From: Geminicoccaceae bacterium
GTDB taxonomy: Bacteria > Pseudomonadota > Alphaproteobacteria > Geminicoccales > Geminicoccaceae
Direction: 5' to 3'
Length of the DNA stretch: 64,000 nt
NCBI GenBank assembly: GCA_025999455.1
Contig: AP024683.1
Span: 1,061,501 to 1,125,500, forward strand
Below the pieces are notes generated by a model. That model was not told the DNA's origin, ran no database searches, and saw only the letters and a program-made list of their open reading frames with translations. The first letter of the stretch is position 1. Each line of letters begins with the position of its first letter. A program made the translations under genes and the position numbers. Shown here piece by piece: positions 29,941 to 39,124 of this stretch.

Positions 29941-30908
29941 AGCGGGTGGCCGACCGCGTCCCCTTCCCGCTCGACGGCAAGCGGGTGTTCGTGGCCGGCC
30001 ATCGTGGCATGGTCGGCAAAGCGCTCGTCCGTCGGCTCGCCCACGAGCCGGTCGAGATCCTGACGGCCGGCCGCGCCGAACTCGACCTCACGCGCCAAGC
30101 CGAGGTCGAGGCCTGGTTCGACCGCCACCGGCCGCAGGTCGTGATCCTCGCCGCCGCCAAGGTCGGCGGGATCCTCGCCAACGCCACCTACCCGGTCGAC
30201 TTCCTCGAGCAGAACCTCCTGATCGAGGTCAACACGATCCGCGCCGCCCACCGTTCGGGGGTGGAAAAGCTCCTCTTCCTCGGCTCGTCCTGCATCTACC
30301 CGAAGCACGCGCCTCAGCCGATCCCCGAAGAAGCGCTGCTCACGGGGCCGCTCGAGCCCACCAACGAATGGTACGCGATCGCCAAGATCGCCGGGCTCGA
30401 GCTCTGCCGTGCTTACCGCCGCCAGTACGGCGCCGACTTCATTTCGGCCATGCCGACCAATCTCTACGGCCCCGGCGACAATTGGGACCTCGCCTCGAGC
30501 CACGTCGCAGCGGCGTTGATCCGCAAGGCCCACGAAGCGAAGTCCCGCGGCGACCGGGTCCTCGAGGTCTGGGGCACCGGCACGCCGCTCCGCGAGTTCC
30601 TGTTCGTCGACGATCTCGCGGATGCCTGCGTCTTCCTCCTCCGCCATTGGAGCGACGAGTTGCCGATCAACGTGGGCTCGGGCGAGGAGGTTTCGATCGC
30701 CGAGCTCGCCCGGCTCGTCTGCACGGTCGTGGGCTTCGAGGGCGAGCTCCGCTTCGACCCGTCCAAGCCCGACGGCACGCCCAGGAAGCGGCTCGACACC
30801 CGGCGGCTCGACGCCCTCGGCTGGCGCGCCCGGACCCCACTTCGCGAAGGTCTCGCGCGGGCTTACGCGGCCTTCCTCGAGGAGACCCGCGACCGGCCGT
30901 CGCTGTGA
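29937..30908 (+). CDS. fcl: GDP-L-fucose synthase
   Basis: This bifunctional epimerase and NADPH reductase (323 residues) turns GDP-4-keto-6-deoxymannose into GDP-L-fucose. Marks are [14 protein letters not shown] (Rossmann loop), [35 protein letters not shown] (with the catalytic Ser/Cys), and [15 protein letters not shown] with the Tyr-x3-Lys pair. [10 protein letters not shown] and [18 protein letters not shown] are also diagnostic. I choose GTG 29937, which overlaps the gmd stop as GTGA; GTG 29946 is possible. Together with gmd it forms a complete branch from GDP-mannose. Confidence 0.96.
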   Translation: MKRVADRVPFPLDGKRVFVAGHRGMVGKALVRRLAHEPVEILTAGRAELDLTRQAEVEAWFDRHRPQVVILAAAKVGGILANATYPVDFLEQNLLIEVNTIRAAHRSGVEKLLFLGSSCIYPKHAPQPIPEEALLTGPLEPTNEWYAIAKIAGLELCRAYRRQYGADFISAMPTNLYGPGDNWDLASSHVAAALIRKAHEAKSRGDRVLEVWGTGTPLREFLFVDDLADACVFLLRHWSDELPINVGSGEEVSIAELARLVCTVVGFEGELRFDPSKPDGTPRKRLDTRRLDALGWRARTPLREGLARAYAAFLEETRDRPSL

Positions 30909-30981
30909 TGTCGCTTCACCTTGATCCGGTCGTGGATCGTCTCGAAGCTGCACCGTCGAAGGCGCAGCGGGGGTGCCGGCC

Positions 30982-32202
30982 ATGATCGATTACGAAGCCC
31001 GGTTCGCGGATGCGGTCGAGCGGGTGCGGAAGGAGGGGCGGTACCGCGTCTTCGCCGAGCTCGAGCGGATCGCCGGGCGTTTCCCGACGGCGCGTCTTTA
31101 CCGCGACGGGACGGTCCGCGAGATCACCGTCTGGTGCTCGAACGATTATCTCGGGATGGGCCAGCACCCGGCGGTGCTCGAAGGCGCCGTCGAGGCGATC
31201 CGCCGCTACGGCTCGGGTGCGGGCGGCACCCGCAACATCTCCGGCACGACGCATCTCCACGTCGAGCTCGAGAAAGCGCTCGCCGCCCTGCACGGCAAGC
31301 CCGCGGCCCTCCTCTTCACCTCGGGCTACGTCGCCAACGAGGCCACGCTGTCCACGCTCGGCAAGCTGCTCCCGGGCTGCCTCATCCTCTCGGACGAGAA
31401 GAACCACGCCTCGATGATCGCCGGGATCCGCGCCTCGGGCTGCGAGAAGGCGATCTTCCGCCACAACGATCTCGACCATCTCGAATCGCTCCTGAAGGCG
31501 CAGCCGCTGGAGCGACCCAAGATCATCGCCTTCGAGGGCGTCTATTCGATGGACGGTGATTTCGGGCCGGTCGAGGCGATCTGCGATCTGGCCGATCGCT
31601 ACGGCGCGATGACCTATCTCGACGAGGTCCACGCCGTCGGCCTCTACGGGCCCAGGGGCGGGGGGATCGCCGACCGCGACGGCGTGGCCGAACGCGTCAC
31701 CGTGATCCAGGGCACGCTCGCCAAGGCGATGGGGTGTATGGGCGGTTACATCGCGGGCTCGGCCGCGCTCGTCGATGCGATCCGCAGCCACGCCGCGGGC
31801 TTCATCTTCACGACCTCGCTCGCTCCGGCGGTGGCCGGTGCCGCGCTCGCGAGCCTGCGCATCCTCACGAGCGAAGAGGGTGCCCGACTCCGCGCGCGTC
31901 ACCAGGAACGGGCGGCCACCCTCAAGGACCGGCTCGCCGCGGTCGGGGTGCCGGTCATGCCCTCGCCGTCGCACATCGTGCCCGTCATGGTGGGCGATCC
32001 GGTCGCCTGCAAGGCCGCCTCCGACGAGCTCCTCGACGCCTTCGCCATCTACATCCAGCCGGTCAACTACCCGACCGTGCCCAAGGGCACCGAGCGGCTG
32101 CGGATCACGCCCTCGCCGCTCCACGACGATCGACTGATGGACGAGCTGGTCGACGCCCTCGTGCGAGTTTTACCGGCCCGGGCCCTCGCTCGCGCCGCCT
32201 GA
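30982..32202 (+). CDS. hemA: 5-aminolevulinate synthase
   Basis: This PLP enzyme (406 residues) condenses glycine with succinyl-CoA to start tetrapyrrole synthesis by the C4 route, typical of alphaproteobacteria. The N-terminus [15 protein letters not shown] and [13 protein letters not shown] are family signatures. [20 protein letters not shown] follows. [15 protein letters not shown] contains the PLP-contacting Asp and His, and [16 protein letters not shown] the Schiff-base lysine near residue 246. [11 protein letters not shown] and the C-terminal [19 protein letters not shown] also fit. ATG 30982 is preferred over GTG 30973. It lies alone, with no other haem gene nearby. Confidence 0.96.
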   Translation: MIDYEARFADAVERVRKEGRYRVFAELERIAGRFPTARLYRDGTVREITVWCSNDYLGMGQHPAVLEGAVEAIRRYGSGAGGTRNISGTTHLHVELEKALAALHGKPAALLFTSGYVANEATLSTLGKLLPGCLILSDEKNHASMIAGIRASGCEKAIFRHNDLDHLESLLKAQPLERPKIIAFEGVYSMDGDFGPVEAICDLADRYGAMTYLDEVHAVGLYGPRGGGIADRDGVAERVTVIQGTLAKAMGCMGGYIAGSAALVDAIRSHAAGFIFTTSLAPAVAGAALASLRILTSEEGARLRARHQERAATLKDRLAAVGVPVMPSPSHIVPVMVGDPVACKAASDELLDAFAIYIQPVNYPTVPKGTERLRITPSPLHDDRLMDELVDALVRVLPARALARAA

Positions 32203-32265
32203 CCGTCACGCGCCCGTCACCGAGCCCCGCCAAGCCTCTCGCGCGCAAGCGAGAGGGAGTGGGAC

Positions 32266-33555
32266 ATGCGGCGCGCTGGTCTGGTCGCAGCTTCGTTGCT
32301 CGGCTCGTGCCTCGGGTTTTCGGCGTCGGCCGGTCCGGTGATCGAGCTCTACCGGAGCGACGATCCGCAGCTCCGGCTCGGCTCCGTGGCGTTCGAGGGC
32401 GGCAAGACCCTGGAGCTCTCGGTCGGCATCGGCTCGGCCGCCTTCCGTCGACCGGGCGCGCCCGACGGGGTGTTCGTGACGGTCTCCGACCGCGGGCCGA
32501 ACTTCCCGTGCGGCGAAGCGAAGGAGATCGTGGGCGTCGACGGCGCGCAGCTCTGCGCCGGCATCGAGGGCGGTCGCATCTACCCGCTGCCCGACTACAG
32601 CCCGACGATCTACCGGATCGAGGTGAAGGAGGGCGGTTTCCGGATCCTGCAGGCGATCCCGATCACCGATCGTGCAGGCCGTCCCGTCACCGGCATGCCC
32701 AACCCGCTCACCAAGGCCACGACCGAGACCCCGGTCGATGGGCGCGGCGGCAAGCTCCAGCCGCGGGCCTCGGCGATCGACGCCGAGGGGATCGTCGAGC
32801 TCGCCGACGGCAGCTTCTGGATCGGTGAGGAGAACGCGACCTCGATCCTGCAGGTCGGCGCCGACGGGAAGGTCGTGCGGCGGCTCGTCCCGGCCGGGAG
32901 CGAGGGCGACTTCGCCGAGGCCGGCTACCCGGTCGAGGGCAAGCTCCCCGCGATCCTCACGAAGCGCCAGCTCAACCGCGGCATCGAATCGATGGCGGTG
33001 AGCCCGGACGAGCGCTTCTTGTGGTTCATGCTGCAAAACCCGCTCGCCAACCCCGACGCCAAAGCCTACCAGGCCGCGCGCAACACGCGCCTCTTCCGCT
33101 ACGACCGCGTCGAGGACCGGCTCGTTGGCGAATATGTCTACGAGCTCACGCCCATGGCCGAGTTCGAGGGCGAGCAGAGCAAGGCCCAGAGCACCGCGCG
33201 CGTCTCGGAGCTCACCGCGCTCGACGGCGATCGCTTGCTCGTGGTCGACCGGACCGAGCGGACGACCAAACTCGTCTTGATCGACACCCGCGGTGCGACG
33301 AACATCCTGGGCTCGAAGTGGGACGATCCGGCGACCTCCCCGTCACTCGAGCAGATCTCCCTCGCCGAGGCCGGGATCGTGCCCGTCACGAAGAAGCTCG
33401 TCTTCGATACGAGCGCGCATCCCGAACTCCCGAGCAAGATCGAGGGGGTCGCCTTCTTCGCCGACGGCTCCTTGATGCTGGTCAACGACGACGATTTCGG
33501 CATCGAAGGCCGTCGGACGGTGATCGCCCGCGTGCGCGGGCTCGAGTTGCGCTGA
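32266..33555 (+). CDS. Esterase-like activity of phytase family protein, exported
   Basis: This 429-residue protein belongs to the phytase-like esterase domain family, a beta-propeller group often secreted by proteobacteria. A signal peptide covers about 1-22 (MRRAGLVAASLLGSCLGFSASA). The domain signatures are VTVSDRGPNF, DAEGIVELADGSFWIGEE near residue 175, RGIESMAVSPDERFLW, and the late KIEGVAFFADGSLMLVNDDDFG. The repeated Glu-Gly-Ile/Val elements line the putative metal-binding face. A good ribosome site (GAGGGAG) precedes ATG 32266. The substrate is unknown; hydrolysis of phosphate or carboxyl esters is a family guess. Confidence 0.83.
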   Translation: MRRAGLVAASLLGSCLGFSASAGPVIELYRSDDPQLRLGSVAFEGGKTLELSVGIGSAAFRRPGAPDGVFVTVSDRGPNFPCGEAKEIVGVDGAQLCAGIEGGRIYPLPDYSPTIYRIEVKEGGFRILQAIPITDRAGRPVTGMPNPLTKATTETPVDGRGGKLQPRASAIDAEGIVELADGSFWIGEENATSILQVGADGKVVRRLVPAGSEGDFAEAGYPVEGKLPAILTKRQLNRGIESMAVSPDERFLWFMLQNPLANPDAKAYQAARNTRLFRYDRVEDRLVGEYVYELTPMAEFEGEQSKAQSTARVSELTALDGDRLLVVDRTERTTKLVLIDTRGATNILGSKWDDPATSPSLEQISLAEAGIVPVTKKLVFDTSAHPELPSKIEGVAFFADGSLMLVNDDDFGIEGRRTVIARVRGLELR

Positions 33556-33567
33556 GCGACGCGACCG

Positions 33568-33593
33568 GGGCGGGGGGTCGTGACCCTCCGCCC
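33568..33593. terminator. Hairpin between convergent genes
   Basis: An 11-bp GC stem with one G-T pair and a CGTG loop sits in the 51-base gap between the convergent esterase and mtnA genes. There is no T-tract on either side. Its position suggests a bidirectional stop or 3'-end protecting hairpin. Confidence 0.4.
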
Positions 33594-33606
33594 GGCGCCG
33601 CCCGGC

Positions 33607-34704
33607 TCAAGCGGCGGCGCGCTCGGGGAACAGCGCGAGGAGCCCGGCCTCGTTCGCCGGGCACACGCCCCGTTCGGTCACGAAGGCCGTGACGAGCCGC
33701 GCCGGGGTGACGTCGAACGCCCAATTGCCGCAGGCAGTCCCGTCGGGTGTGATCCGGACGGTCTCGATCCGCCCGTCGCGCGTCCGGCCGCTCACGAGGG
33801 CGAGCTCCTCGCCCGCACGCTCCTCGATCGGGATCGCCGAGCCGTCGCGGATGGTCCAATCGATCGTGCTCGACGGCAAGGCGACGTAGAACGGCACGCC
33901 GTTGTCGAACGCCGCCAAGGCCTTGAGATAGGTCCCGATCTTGTTGGCGACGTCGCCGTTGCGGGCGACCCGGTCGGTGCCGACGAGGCAGAGATCGACC
34001 ATGCCCTGCCGCATGAGGTGGCCGCCCGCATTGTCGGCGATCACCGTGTGCGGCACGCCTTCCTGGCCGAGCTCGAAGGCGGTGATCGCCGCCCCCTGAT
34101 TGCGCGGCCGCGTCTCGTCGACCCAGACGTGGACGGGGATCCCCTTGCGGTGGGCGAGATAGATCGGCGCGGTCGCGGTCCCCCAATCGATCGTCGCGAG
34201 CCAGCCGGCGTTGCAATGGGTCAAGACGCGGACGGGCTCGCCCGGACGCTTCCGCCGCGCCACGGCCTCGAGGAGCGGGAGGCCGCGTTCGCCGATCGCC
34301 CGACAGATCGCGACGTCCTCCTCGGAGATCGCCGCCGCCTCGGCATAGGCCCGGCTCTCGCGCTGCCCGGGAGGCAGGGGGGCCAGCACGGCCCGCATCC
34401 GCTCGAGCGCCCAGCGCAGATTGACCGCGGTCGGGCGCGTCGCGGCGAGGGTGGCGCAGGCCTCCTCGAGGGCCGCATCGGAAGGGTCGGCGCGCATCGC
34501 GAGGGCCACGCCGTAGGCCGCGATCGCCCCGATCAGCGGCGCACCCCGCACCTGCATCTCGCGGATCGCGCGCGCCGCATCGGCGAGCCGTTCGAGGGCG
34601 ATCACCGGCAGCTCGTGCGGTAGCCGGGTCTGATCGAAGGTCAGGACGGTGCGGCCGTCTGCGGCCAGCCAGACGGTCCGCCGATGTTCGCCGCCGATCC
34701 GCAT
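33607..34704 (-). CDS. mtnA: S-methyl-5-thioribose-1-phosphate isomerase
   Basis: This methionine-salvage enzyme (365 residues) isomerises methylthioribose 1-phosphate to the ribulose form. Family marks are VRGAPLIGAIAAYG near 52-65, PTAVNLRWALERM, VLTHCNAGWLAT with the catalytic Cys near 165, GTDRVARNGDVANKIGTY with the catalytic Asp near 240, and the C-terminal GNWAFDVTPARLVTAF. ATG 34704 follows GGAGG at five bases; a GTG two codons upstream overlaps that site and is less likely. No other mtn gene is in the window. Confidence 0.95.
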   Translation of the reverse strand: MRIGGEHRRTVWLAADGRTVLTFDQTRLPHELPVIALERLADAARAIREMQVRGAPLIGAIAAYGVALAMRADPSDAALEEACATLAATRPTAVNLRWALERMRAVLAPLPPGQRESRAYAEAAAISEEDVAICRAIGERGLPLLEAVARRKRPGEPVRVLTHCNAGWLATIDWGTATAPIYLAHRKGIPVHVWVDETRPRNQGAAITAFELGQEGVPHTVIADNAGGHLMRQGMVDLCLVGTDRVARNGDVANKIGTYLKALAAFDNGVPFYVALPSSTIDWTIRDGSAIPIEERAGEELALVSGRTRDGRIETVRITPDGTACGNWAFDVTPARLVTAFVTERGVCPANEAGLLALFPERAAA

Positions 34705-34757
34705 GTCCACCTCCGAGCCCGCCGGCTGCCCGCTCGCCTCGGGAGCAGCGGAAGGCC

Positions 34758-34786
34758 TTGCTTCCTTTCAACCGGCGGTTTATAGG
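34758..34786 (+). promoter_or_regulatory. Candidate promoter for the GH19-type gene
   Basis: TTGCTT (34758-34763) and TATAGG (34781-34786) are spaced by 17 bases, 30 bases before the ATG and inside the divergent gap with mtnA. This stretch is markedly more AT-rich than its surroundings. It is one of the better sigma70-like matches in the window. Confidence 0.5.
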
Positions 34787-34815
34787 AATTCTCACCGACA
34801 ACGAGGGAAAGAACC

Positions 34816-35658
34816 ATGCGCCCGGTCCTGCGCCGTGGCTCGACGGGCCACGACGTCGCCCGACTCCAAGAACTCCTCGCCCGAGCCGGCTTCCCGCCGG
34901 GGCCGATCGACGGGCGCTTCGGTGCCGCCACCGAGGCCGCGCTCGTGGCCTTCCAGCGCGCCCACGAGCTCCTCGCCGACGGGATCTGCGGGCCCATCAC
35001 CTGGGCCATGTTGATCGAGGGTCGGCCGGGCAAGCCGGTCTCGGTGCTGGCCCGGATCGACGTCGAGTTCACGGCTCAACTCTTCCCCTTCACCGCGCTC
35101 GACGCCCTCGCCCGCAACCTGCCGCACGTCAAGGCCGGGCTCGAAGCGGCGGGTCTCGTCGACAAGCCCATGGTGCTCGTCGCCCTCGCCACGGTCCGGG
35201 CGGAGAGCGAAGGGTTCGAGCCGATCGACGAGGCGATCTCGCGCTTCAACACCTCACCCGGTGGGCGGCCGTTCGACCTCTACGACCACCGCGCCGATCT
35301 CGGCAACGAAGGGCCGCCCGACGGTGAGCGGTACCGGGGCCGCGGCTTCGTACAACTCACCGGGCGCTTCAACTACGAGTGGGCGAGCCGGCGGCTGGGC
35401 TGGGGCGATCGGCTCCTGCGCGAGCCCGAAGCGGCCAACGATCCGGCCACCGCCGGGGCGATCCTGGGTCTCTTCCTGGCCGAACGCCAGCTCGCCATCA
35501 AAGAAGCGCTGCTCGAAGGGGATCTCCGGCGCGCCCGCCGGCTCGTGAACGGCGGCCTGCACGGCTTCGACCGGTTCCGCGACGCCTACCGGCGGGGCGA
35601 GCGGCTGCTCGTCGATCCGGTCTGGACGGTCCGTCCGGAGCGCGCGCTCGCCGCTTGA
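34816..35658 (+). CDS. Peptidoglycan-binding and GH19-type (chitinase/endolysin) protein
   Basis: This 280-residue two-domain muralytic protein has a peptidoglycan-binding-1 domain at residues 1-70 (LRRGSTGHDVARLQELLARAG, FGAATEAALVAFQRAH). A catalytic domain at about 85-265 resembles glycoside hydrolase 19 endolysins: VRAESEGFEPIDE holds the likely general acid, and YRGRGFVQLTGRFNY is the family signature. There is no signal peptide and no membrane segment, as in phage or gene-transfer-agent endolysins that need a holin. Neighbours are housekeeping genes and I see no phage genes, so it looks like a domesticated single gene. A candidate promoter and a GAGGGAAAG site precede it. The true bond cut is unknown. 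Confidence 0.78.
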   Translation: MRPVLRRGSTGHDVARLQELLARAGFPPGPIDGRFGAATEAALVAFQRAHELLADGICGPITWAMLIEGRPGKPVSVLARIDVEFTAQLFPFTALDALARNLPHVKAGLEAAGLVDKPMVLVALATVRAESEGFEPIDEAISRFNTSPGGRPFDLYDHRADLGNEGPPDGERYRGRGFVQLTGRFNYEWASRRLGWGDRLLREPEAANDPATAGAILGLFLAERQLAIKEALLEGDLRRARRLVNGGLHGFDRFRDAYRRGERLLVDPVWTVRPERALAA

Positions 35659-35666
35659 GCCGGGCG

Positions 35667-35972
35667 TCAGCGCGGCCGCCGCGGCGGCAGGATCTCGATC
35701 TCGTCGGGGCGGATCTCGACCTCGTGCTCCCAGCGCTCGATCCGGACCTCGCCCGGCCGGTCGAGCGGTGGCGTTCTGCGCCCCGCGAGCCAGCGCGCGA
35801 CGAGCCCGACCACGAGCGCGACCGGGAAGATCAGGAGGAAGAGCACGCCCGCGAGCACCGCGAGGGTGACCGCGAGGGCGAGGGCCGCGGCGAGCGCAAC
35901 GAGCTCGCGCCAACTCAAGAGCCGCAAGAGGCTCCAAGGCGAGCCGCTCGTGATGGTGATCCGCTCGCGCAT
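35667..35972 (-). CDS. Small membrane protein of unknown function
   Basis: This 101-residue protein is not one I recognise. A short soluble start (MRERITITSGSPWSLLRLLSW) is followed by one long or two closely spaced hydrophobic helices at about 24-60, built from Ala, Leu and Val with FLLIFP in the middle. A charged cytoplasmic or periplasmic tail ends in RRPR. ATG 35972 has a GGGAGA ribosome site. It converges on the GH19-type gene with an 8-base gap and is 79 bases after prfC on the same strand. It could in principle be a holin partner of that gene by proximity, but the opposite orientation argues against one transcript. Confidence 0.65.
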   Translation of the reverse strand: MRERITITSGSPWSLLRLLSWRELVALAAALALAVTLAVLAGVLFLLIFPVALVVGLVARWLAGRRTPPLDRPGEVRIERWEHEVEIRPDEIEILPPRRPR

Positions 35973-36051
35973 GTCCGTCTCCCGCTGCTCGTCCTTCAGA
36001 TGGCCCCGCGGCCCCTTACGGGCAAGCCGCCGGGCGCGGACCCCTCGACGC

Positions 36052-37635
36052 TCAGTGCCGCTCGCGGGTGGCGGTGAAGCGGATCTTCGGAAAGTCCTCC
36101 TGGACCCGATTGAGATCCCAGGCGTTGCGGGCGAGATAGACGGGCTCGCCGTCGCGGTCGCGGCCGATCGAGCTGCGCTTGGTCGCGAGGAGCCGGTCGA
36201 GCTCGGCGCGATCCTCGGCGTGGCACCAGCGGGCGGTGACGTAGGGGGCCGGCTCGAAGTCGATCGGCAGGTCGTATTCGCTCGCGAGCCGGGTCTTGAG
36301 CACGTCGAGCTGGAGCTGGCCCACCACGCCCACGATCCAATCGGCGCCGATCTCCGGGCGGAAGACCCGCACGACACCCTCTTCCGCCATGTCCTCGAGC
36401 GCCTTCTTGAGATGTTTGGCGCGCATCGGATCGCCGAGCCGCACCCGCATCAAGATCTCGGGCGCGAAATCGGGCAGGCCCGTGAAGCGGATCGGCTCAC
36501 CTTCGCTCAAGCTGTCGCCGACCCGGAGCTGGCCGTGGTTGGGCAGGCCCACGATGTCGCCGGCATAGGCCTCTTCGACGAGCGCCCGCTCGCGCGCGAG
36601 GAAGAAGATCGGGGCTGCCGTGCCGACCGGCTTGCGCTCGCGGGTCGCGACGAGCTTCATGCCGCGGGTGAAGCGGCCCGAGCAGAGCCGCACGAAGGCG
36701 ACGCGGTCGCGGTGCTTCGGGTCCATGTTGGCCTGGACCTTGAAGACGAAGCCCGTGACCCGCGGCTCGCCGGGCTCGACCTGCCGTTCGGCCGCGGGCT
36801 GGGGCCGCGGCGGCGGAGCGAACCGCGCCAGGAAGTCGAGCAGCGCCCGCACCCCGAAGGTCTTCAGAGCACTGCCGAAGAAGACCGGGGTCAGGTGCCC
36901 CTCGCGATAGGCCTTTTCCTCGAAGGCGGGGAGCGCGCCCTCGACGAGCTCCATCTGCTCGTCGAGGAGCTGGAGCTGCTCGGCCGGCACCCGCTCGAGG
37001 AGCTCCCGCGTGCCGCGCTCGAGCGGGCGTTCCGGCACCGGCCCGGCGTCCGGGTCGAACAGCAGCACCTCGCGCGTGCCGCGCACCGCGCAGCCGCGGA
37101 AGTCGACACCCATCCCGATCGGCCAGAGCACCGGGGCGACGTCGAGCGCGAGCTTGTCGTGGATCTCGTCGAGGAGCGCGAAGGGGTCGAGCGATTCGCG
37201 GTCGAGCTTGTTGACGAAGGTCACGATCGGCACGTCGCGCAGCCGGCAGACCTCGAACAGCTTCAAGGTCTGCGATTCGATGCCCTTGGCCGCGTCCAGG
37301 ACCATGATCGCCGAATCGACGGCGGTGAGCGTGCGGTAGGTGTCTTCCGAGAAGTCCTCGTGGCCGGGTGTGTCGAGGAGGTTGAGCACGCAGCCGGCGT
37401 GCTCGAAGGTCATGGCCGAGGTCGTGACCGAGATGCCGCGCTGCTGCTCGATCGCCATCCAGTCCGACCGGGCCCGCCGCCGCTCGCCCTTGGCCTTGAC
37501 CTCGCCCGCGAGGTGGATCGCGCCGCCCAGGAGCAGGAGCTTCTCGGTGAGCGTGGTCTTACCGGCATCGGGATGCGAGATGATGGCGAAGGTGCGGCGG
37601 CGCGCGGCCTCCGCCGCGACGGCGGGATCGATCAA
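36052..37635 (-). CDS. prfC: Peptide chain release factor 3
   Basis: This translational GTPase (527 residues, close to the 529 usual for the family) removes RF1/RF2 from the ribosome after release. G1 is SHPDAGKTTLTE near 19-30, the RF3-typical RRRARSDWMAIEQQRGISV is switch I, DTPGHEDFSEDTYR is G3, and FVNKLDRES is G4. The C-terminal RF3 domain carries VVGQLQLDVLKTRL. The frame is open far upstream, but homology begins at a TTG (37635) preceded by GGGAG at seven bases. I therefore place the start there. Confidence 0.94.
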   Translation of the reverse strand: MIDPAVAAEAARRRTFAIISHPDAGKTTLTEKLLLLGGAIHLAGEVKAKGERRRARSDWMAIEQQRGISVTTSAMTFEHAGCVLNLLDTPGHEDFSEDTYRTLTAVDSAIMVLDAAKGIESQTLKLFEVCRLRDVPIVTFVNKLDRESLDPFALLDEIHDKLALDVAPVLWPIGMGVDFRGCAVRGTREVLLFDPDAGPVPERPLERGTRELLERVPAEQLQLLDEQMELVEGALPAFEEKAYREGHLTPVFFGSALKTFGVRALLDFLARFAPPPRPQPAAERQVEPGEPRVTGFVFKVQANMDPKHRDRVAFVRLCSGRFTRGMKLVATRERKPVGTAAPIFFLARERALVEEAYAGDIVGLPNHGQLRVGDSLSEGEPIRFTGLPDFAPEILMRVRLGDPMRAKHLKKALEDMAEEGVVRVFRPEIGADWIVGVVGQLQLDVLKTRLASEYDLPIDFEPAPYVTARWCHAEDRAELDRLLATKRSSIGRDRDGEPVYLARNAWDLNRVQEDFPKIRFTATRERH

Positions 37636-37687
37636 GGCGGGCTCCCGGGAGGGAACGAACGGGTCGCCCGGTAGATGGCGTCGCCCG

Positions 37688-39124
37688 TCAGGCCCCGCAA
37701 CCCGGCGCCGGGCCGCGGCGCGCTTCGGCGGCACGCGCGCCGGCGATCCGCCCGAGCACGATGGCGGAGAGGAGACCGTTGCCCGAAAGATATCCTCCCG
37801 CCCCAGGCCCCGAGACCCCGCGCGCCGCCCCGCCACCCGCGAACAGGCCGGCGATCGGCGAACCGTCGGGCCGCAGAACCCTGGCCTCGGTGTCGACCAC
37901 GAGCCCGCCCTGGGTGTGGAACAAAGCACCCGTGACCTTCACCGCGCGGTAGGGTGGTGCGAGCGGGGCTTTGCCCGCGAAGCAGCGGCCGAACCGGTCG
38001 GTGCCACCGGTCCGGGCGAGCTTCTGCACCTCCGCGACTGTCTCTTCGAGGGCCTCGGCCGGCAGGCCGGTGACCGCAGCGAGCCCGGCCGGGTCGGGTG
38101 CCGAGCGGATCGCGCCCGCCTCGAGCGCGCGCCGATAATCCTCGAAGCTTAGGGCCAGACGGTGGCGGGCTTCGTCGAAGAGGATCCAGGCGACCCCGCC
38201 CGGGCGAGCCCGGACGAGGGCCGCCTGCTCGGAATAGCCGCGGGTCTCGTCGGCGAAACGCCGCCCCGTCGCGTCGACCTGGACGCCGCCCTCCATCACG
38301 ATCGCCCAGGTGATCAAGACCTCGTGCGGTACGGCGAGGCCGGCGTGCCCCTGATAAGCGCCGAGATCGGCGAGGGCCGCACCGAGGGCTTCCCCCCAGC
38401 GGAGCGCATCGCCCTGGTTGCCGGCGTGGCCGTGATAAGGTGCTTCGGCCATCTCGGGGACGAACCGGCGGACGAGATCGGGCGCACCGCCGTAACCGCA
38501 GCAGGCGAGCACGACCGCCGCGGCGCCGACCGTCTCGAGCCGCCCGTCACGGCGTTCGACCCGCAGGCCACGGACCCGGGCGATTCCACCGTCGGCCTTC
38601 CGCTCGACCAGGAGCGCGTCGACCCGCGCCTCGCAGACGAGGCCGGCGCCGTGCTCCTCGACCGCTCGCAAAAGACCGCCCACGAGTTCGGCCCCGCTCC
38701 GGTCCGGCGGCGCGTGCATGCGCGGCCGCGAGTGGCCCGGATAGAGGAAGCCCTCGACGAGGTCCAAGGGCAAGCCGAACCGATCGACGAGCCATTCGAC
38801 CGTGGGCCCCGCGGCCCGCGCCAAGGTGTCGACGATGCGCCGGTCGGTCGCCCCGCCGTTCTTGGCGAGGATGTCGGCGGCGAACCGTTCGGGATCGTCC
38901 TCGATCGCGCGGGCCCGCTGGAAGCGCGTGCCGGCCGCCGGGATCATGCCCGAGGACATGGCGGTCGAGCCGCGCGGCACGCGGTCCCGCTCGAAGAGCC
39001 AGACCTCGGCCCCGGCCTCGCGCGCGGCGAGCGCGGCCGTGAGCCCGCAGCCACCCGCGCCCACGATCGCGACCTCGGTCTCGAGGTCGAAACGGTCGGG
39101 CGGGTCGAGGAGCAGCCCCGTCAC
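37688..39124 (-). CDS. FAD-dependent oxidoreductase, fumarate reductase flavoprotein type
   Basis: This 478-residue member of the FAD_binding_2 family includes fumarate reductases, 3-ketosteroid dehydrogenases and tricarballylate dehydrogenase. The dinucleotide motif VAIVGAGGCGLTAALAA lies near 18-34, with FERD ending the beta strand at about 46. RGSTAMSSGM follows. LFHTQGGLVVDTEARVL contains the His of the catalytic site, and GLFAGGGAARGVSG with GGYLSGNGLLSAIVLG closes the FAD domain. It acts on a C-C single or double bond next to a carboxyl or carbonyl. The start is GTG 39124, overlapping the isochorismatase-like gene as GTGA. It is the last gene of the hydantoinase operon. Confidence 0.88.
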   Translation of the reverse strand: MTGLLLDPPDRFDLETEVAIVGAGGCGLTAALAAREAGAEVWLFERDRVPRGSTAMSSGMIPAAGTRFQRARAIEDDPERFAADILAKNGGATDRRIVDTLARAAGPTVEWLVDRFGLPLDLVEGFLYPGHSRPRMHAPPDRSGAELVGGLLRAVEEHGAGLVCEARVDALLVERKADGGIARVRGLRVERRDGRLETVGAAAVVLACCGYGGAPDLVRRFVPEMAEAPYHGHAGNQGDALRWGEALGAALADLGAYQGHAGLAVPHEVLITWAIVMEGGVQVDATGRRFADETRGYSEQAALVRARPGGVAWILFDEARHRLALSFEDYRRALEAGAIRSAPDPAGLAAVTGLPAEALEETVAEVQKLARTGGTDRFGRCFAGKAPLAPPYRAVKVTGALFHTQGGLVVDTEARVLRPDGSPIAGLFAGGGAARGVSGPGAGGYLSGNGLLSAIVLGRIAGARAAEARRGPAPGCGA

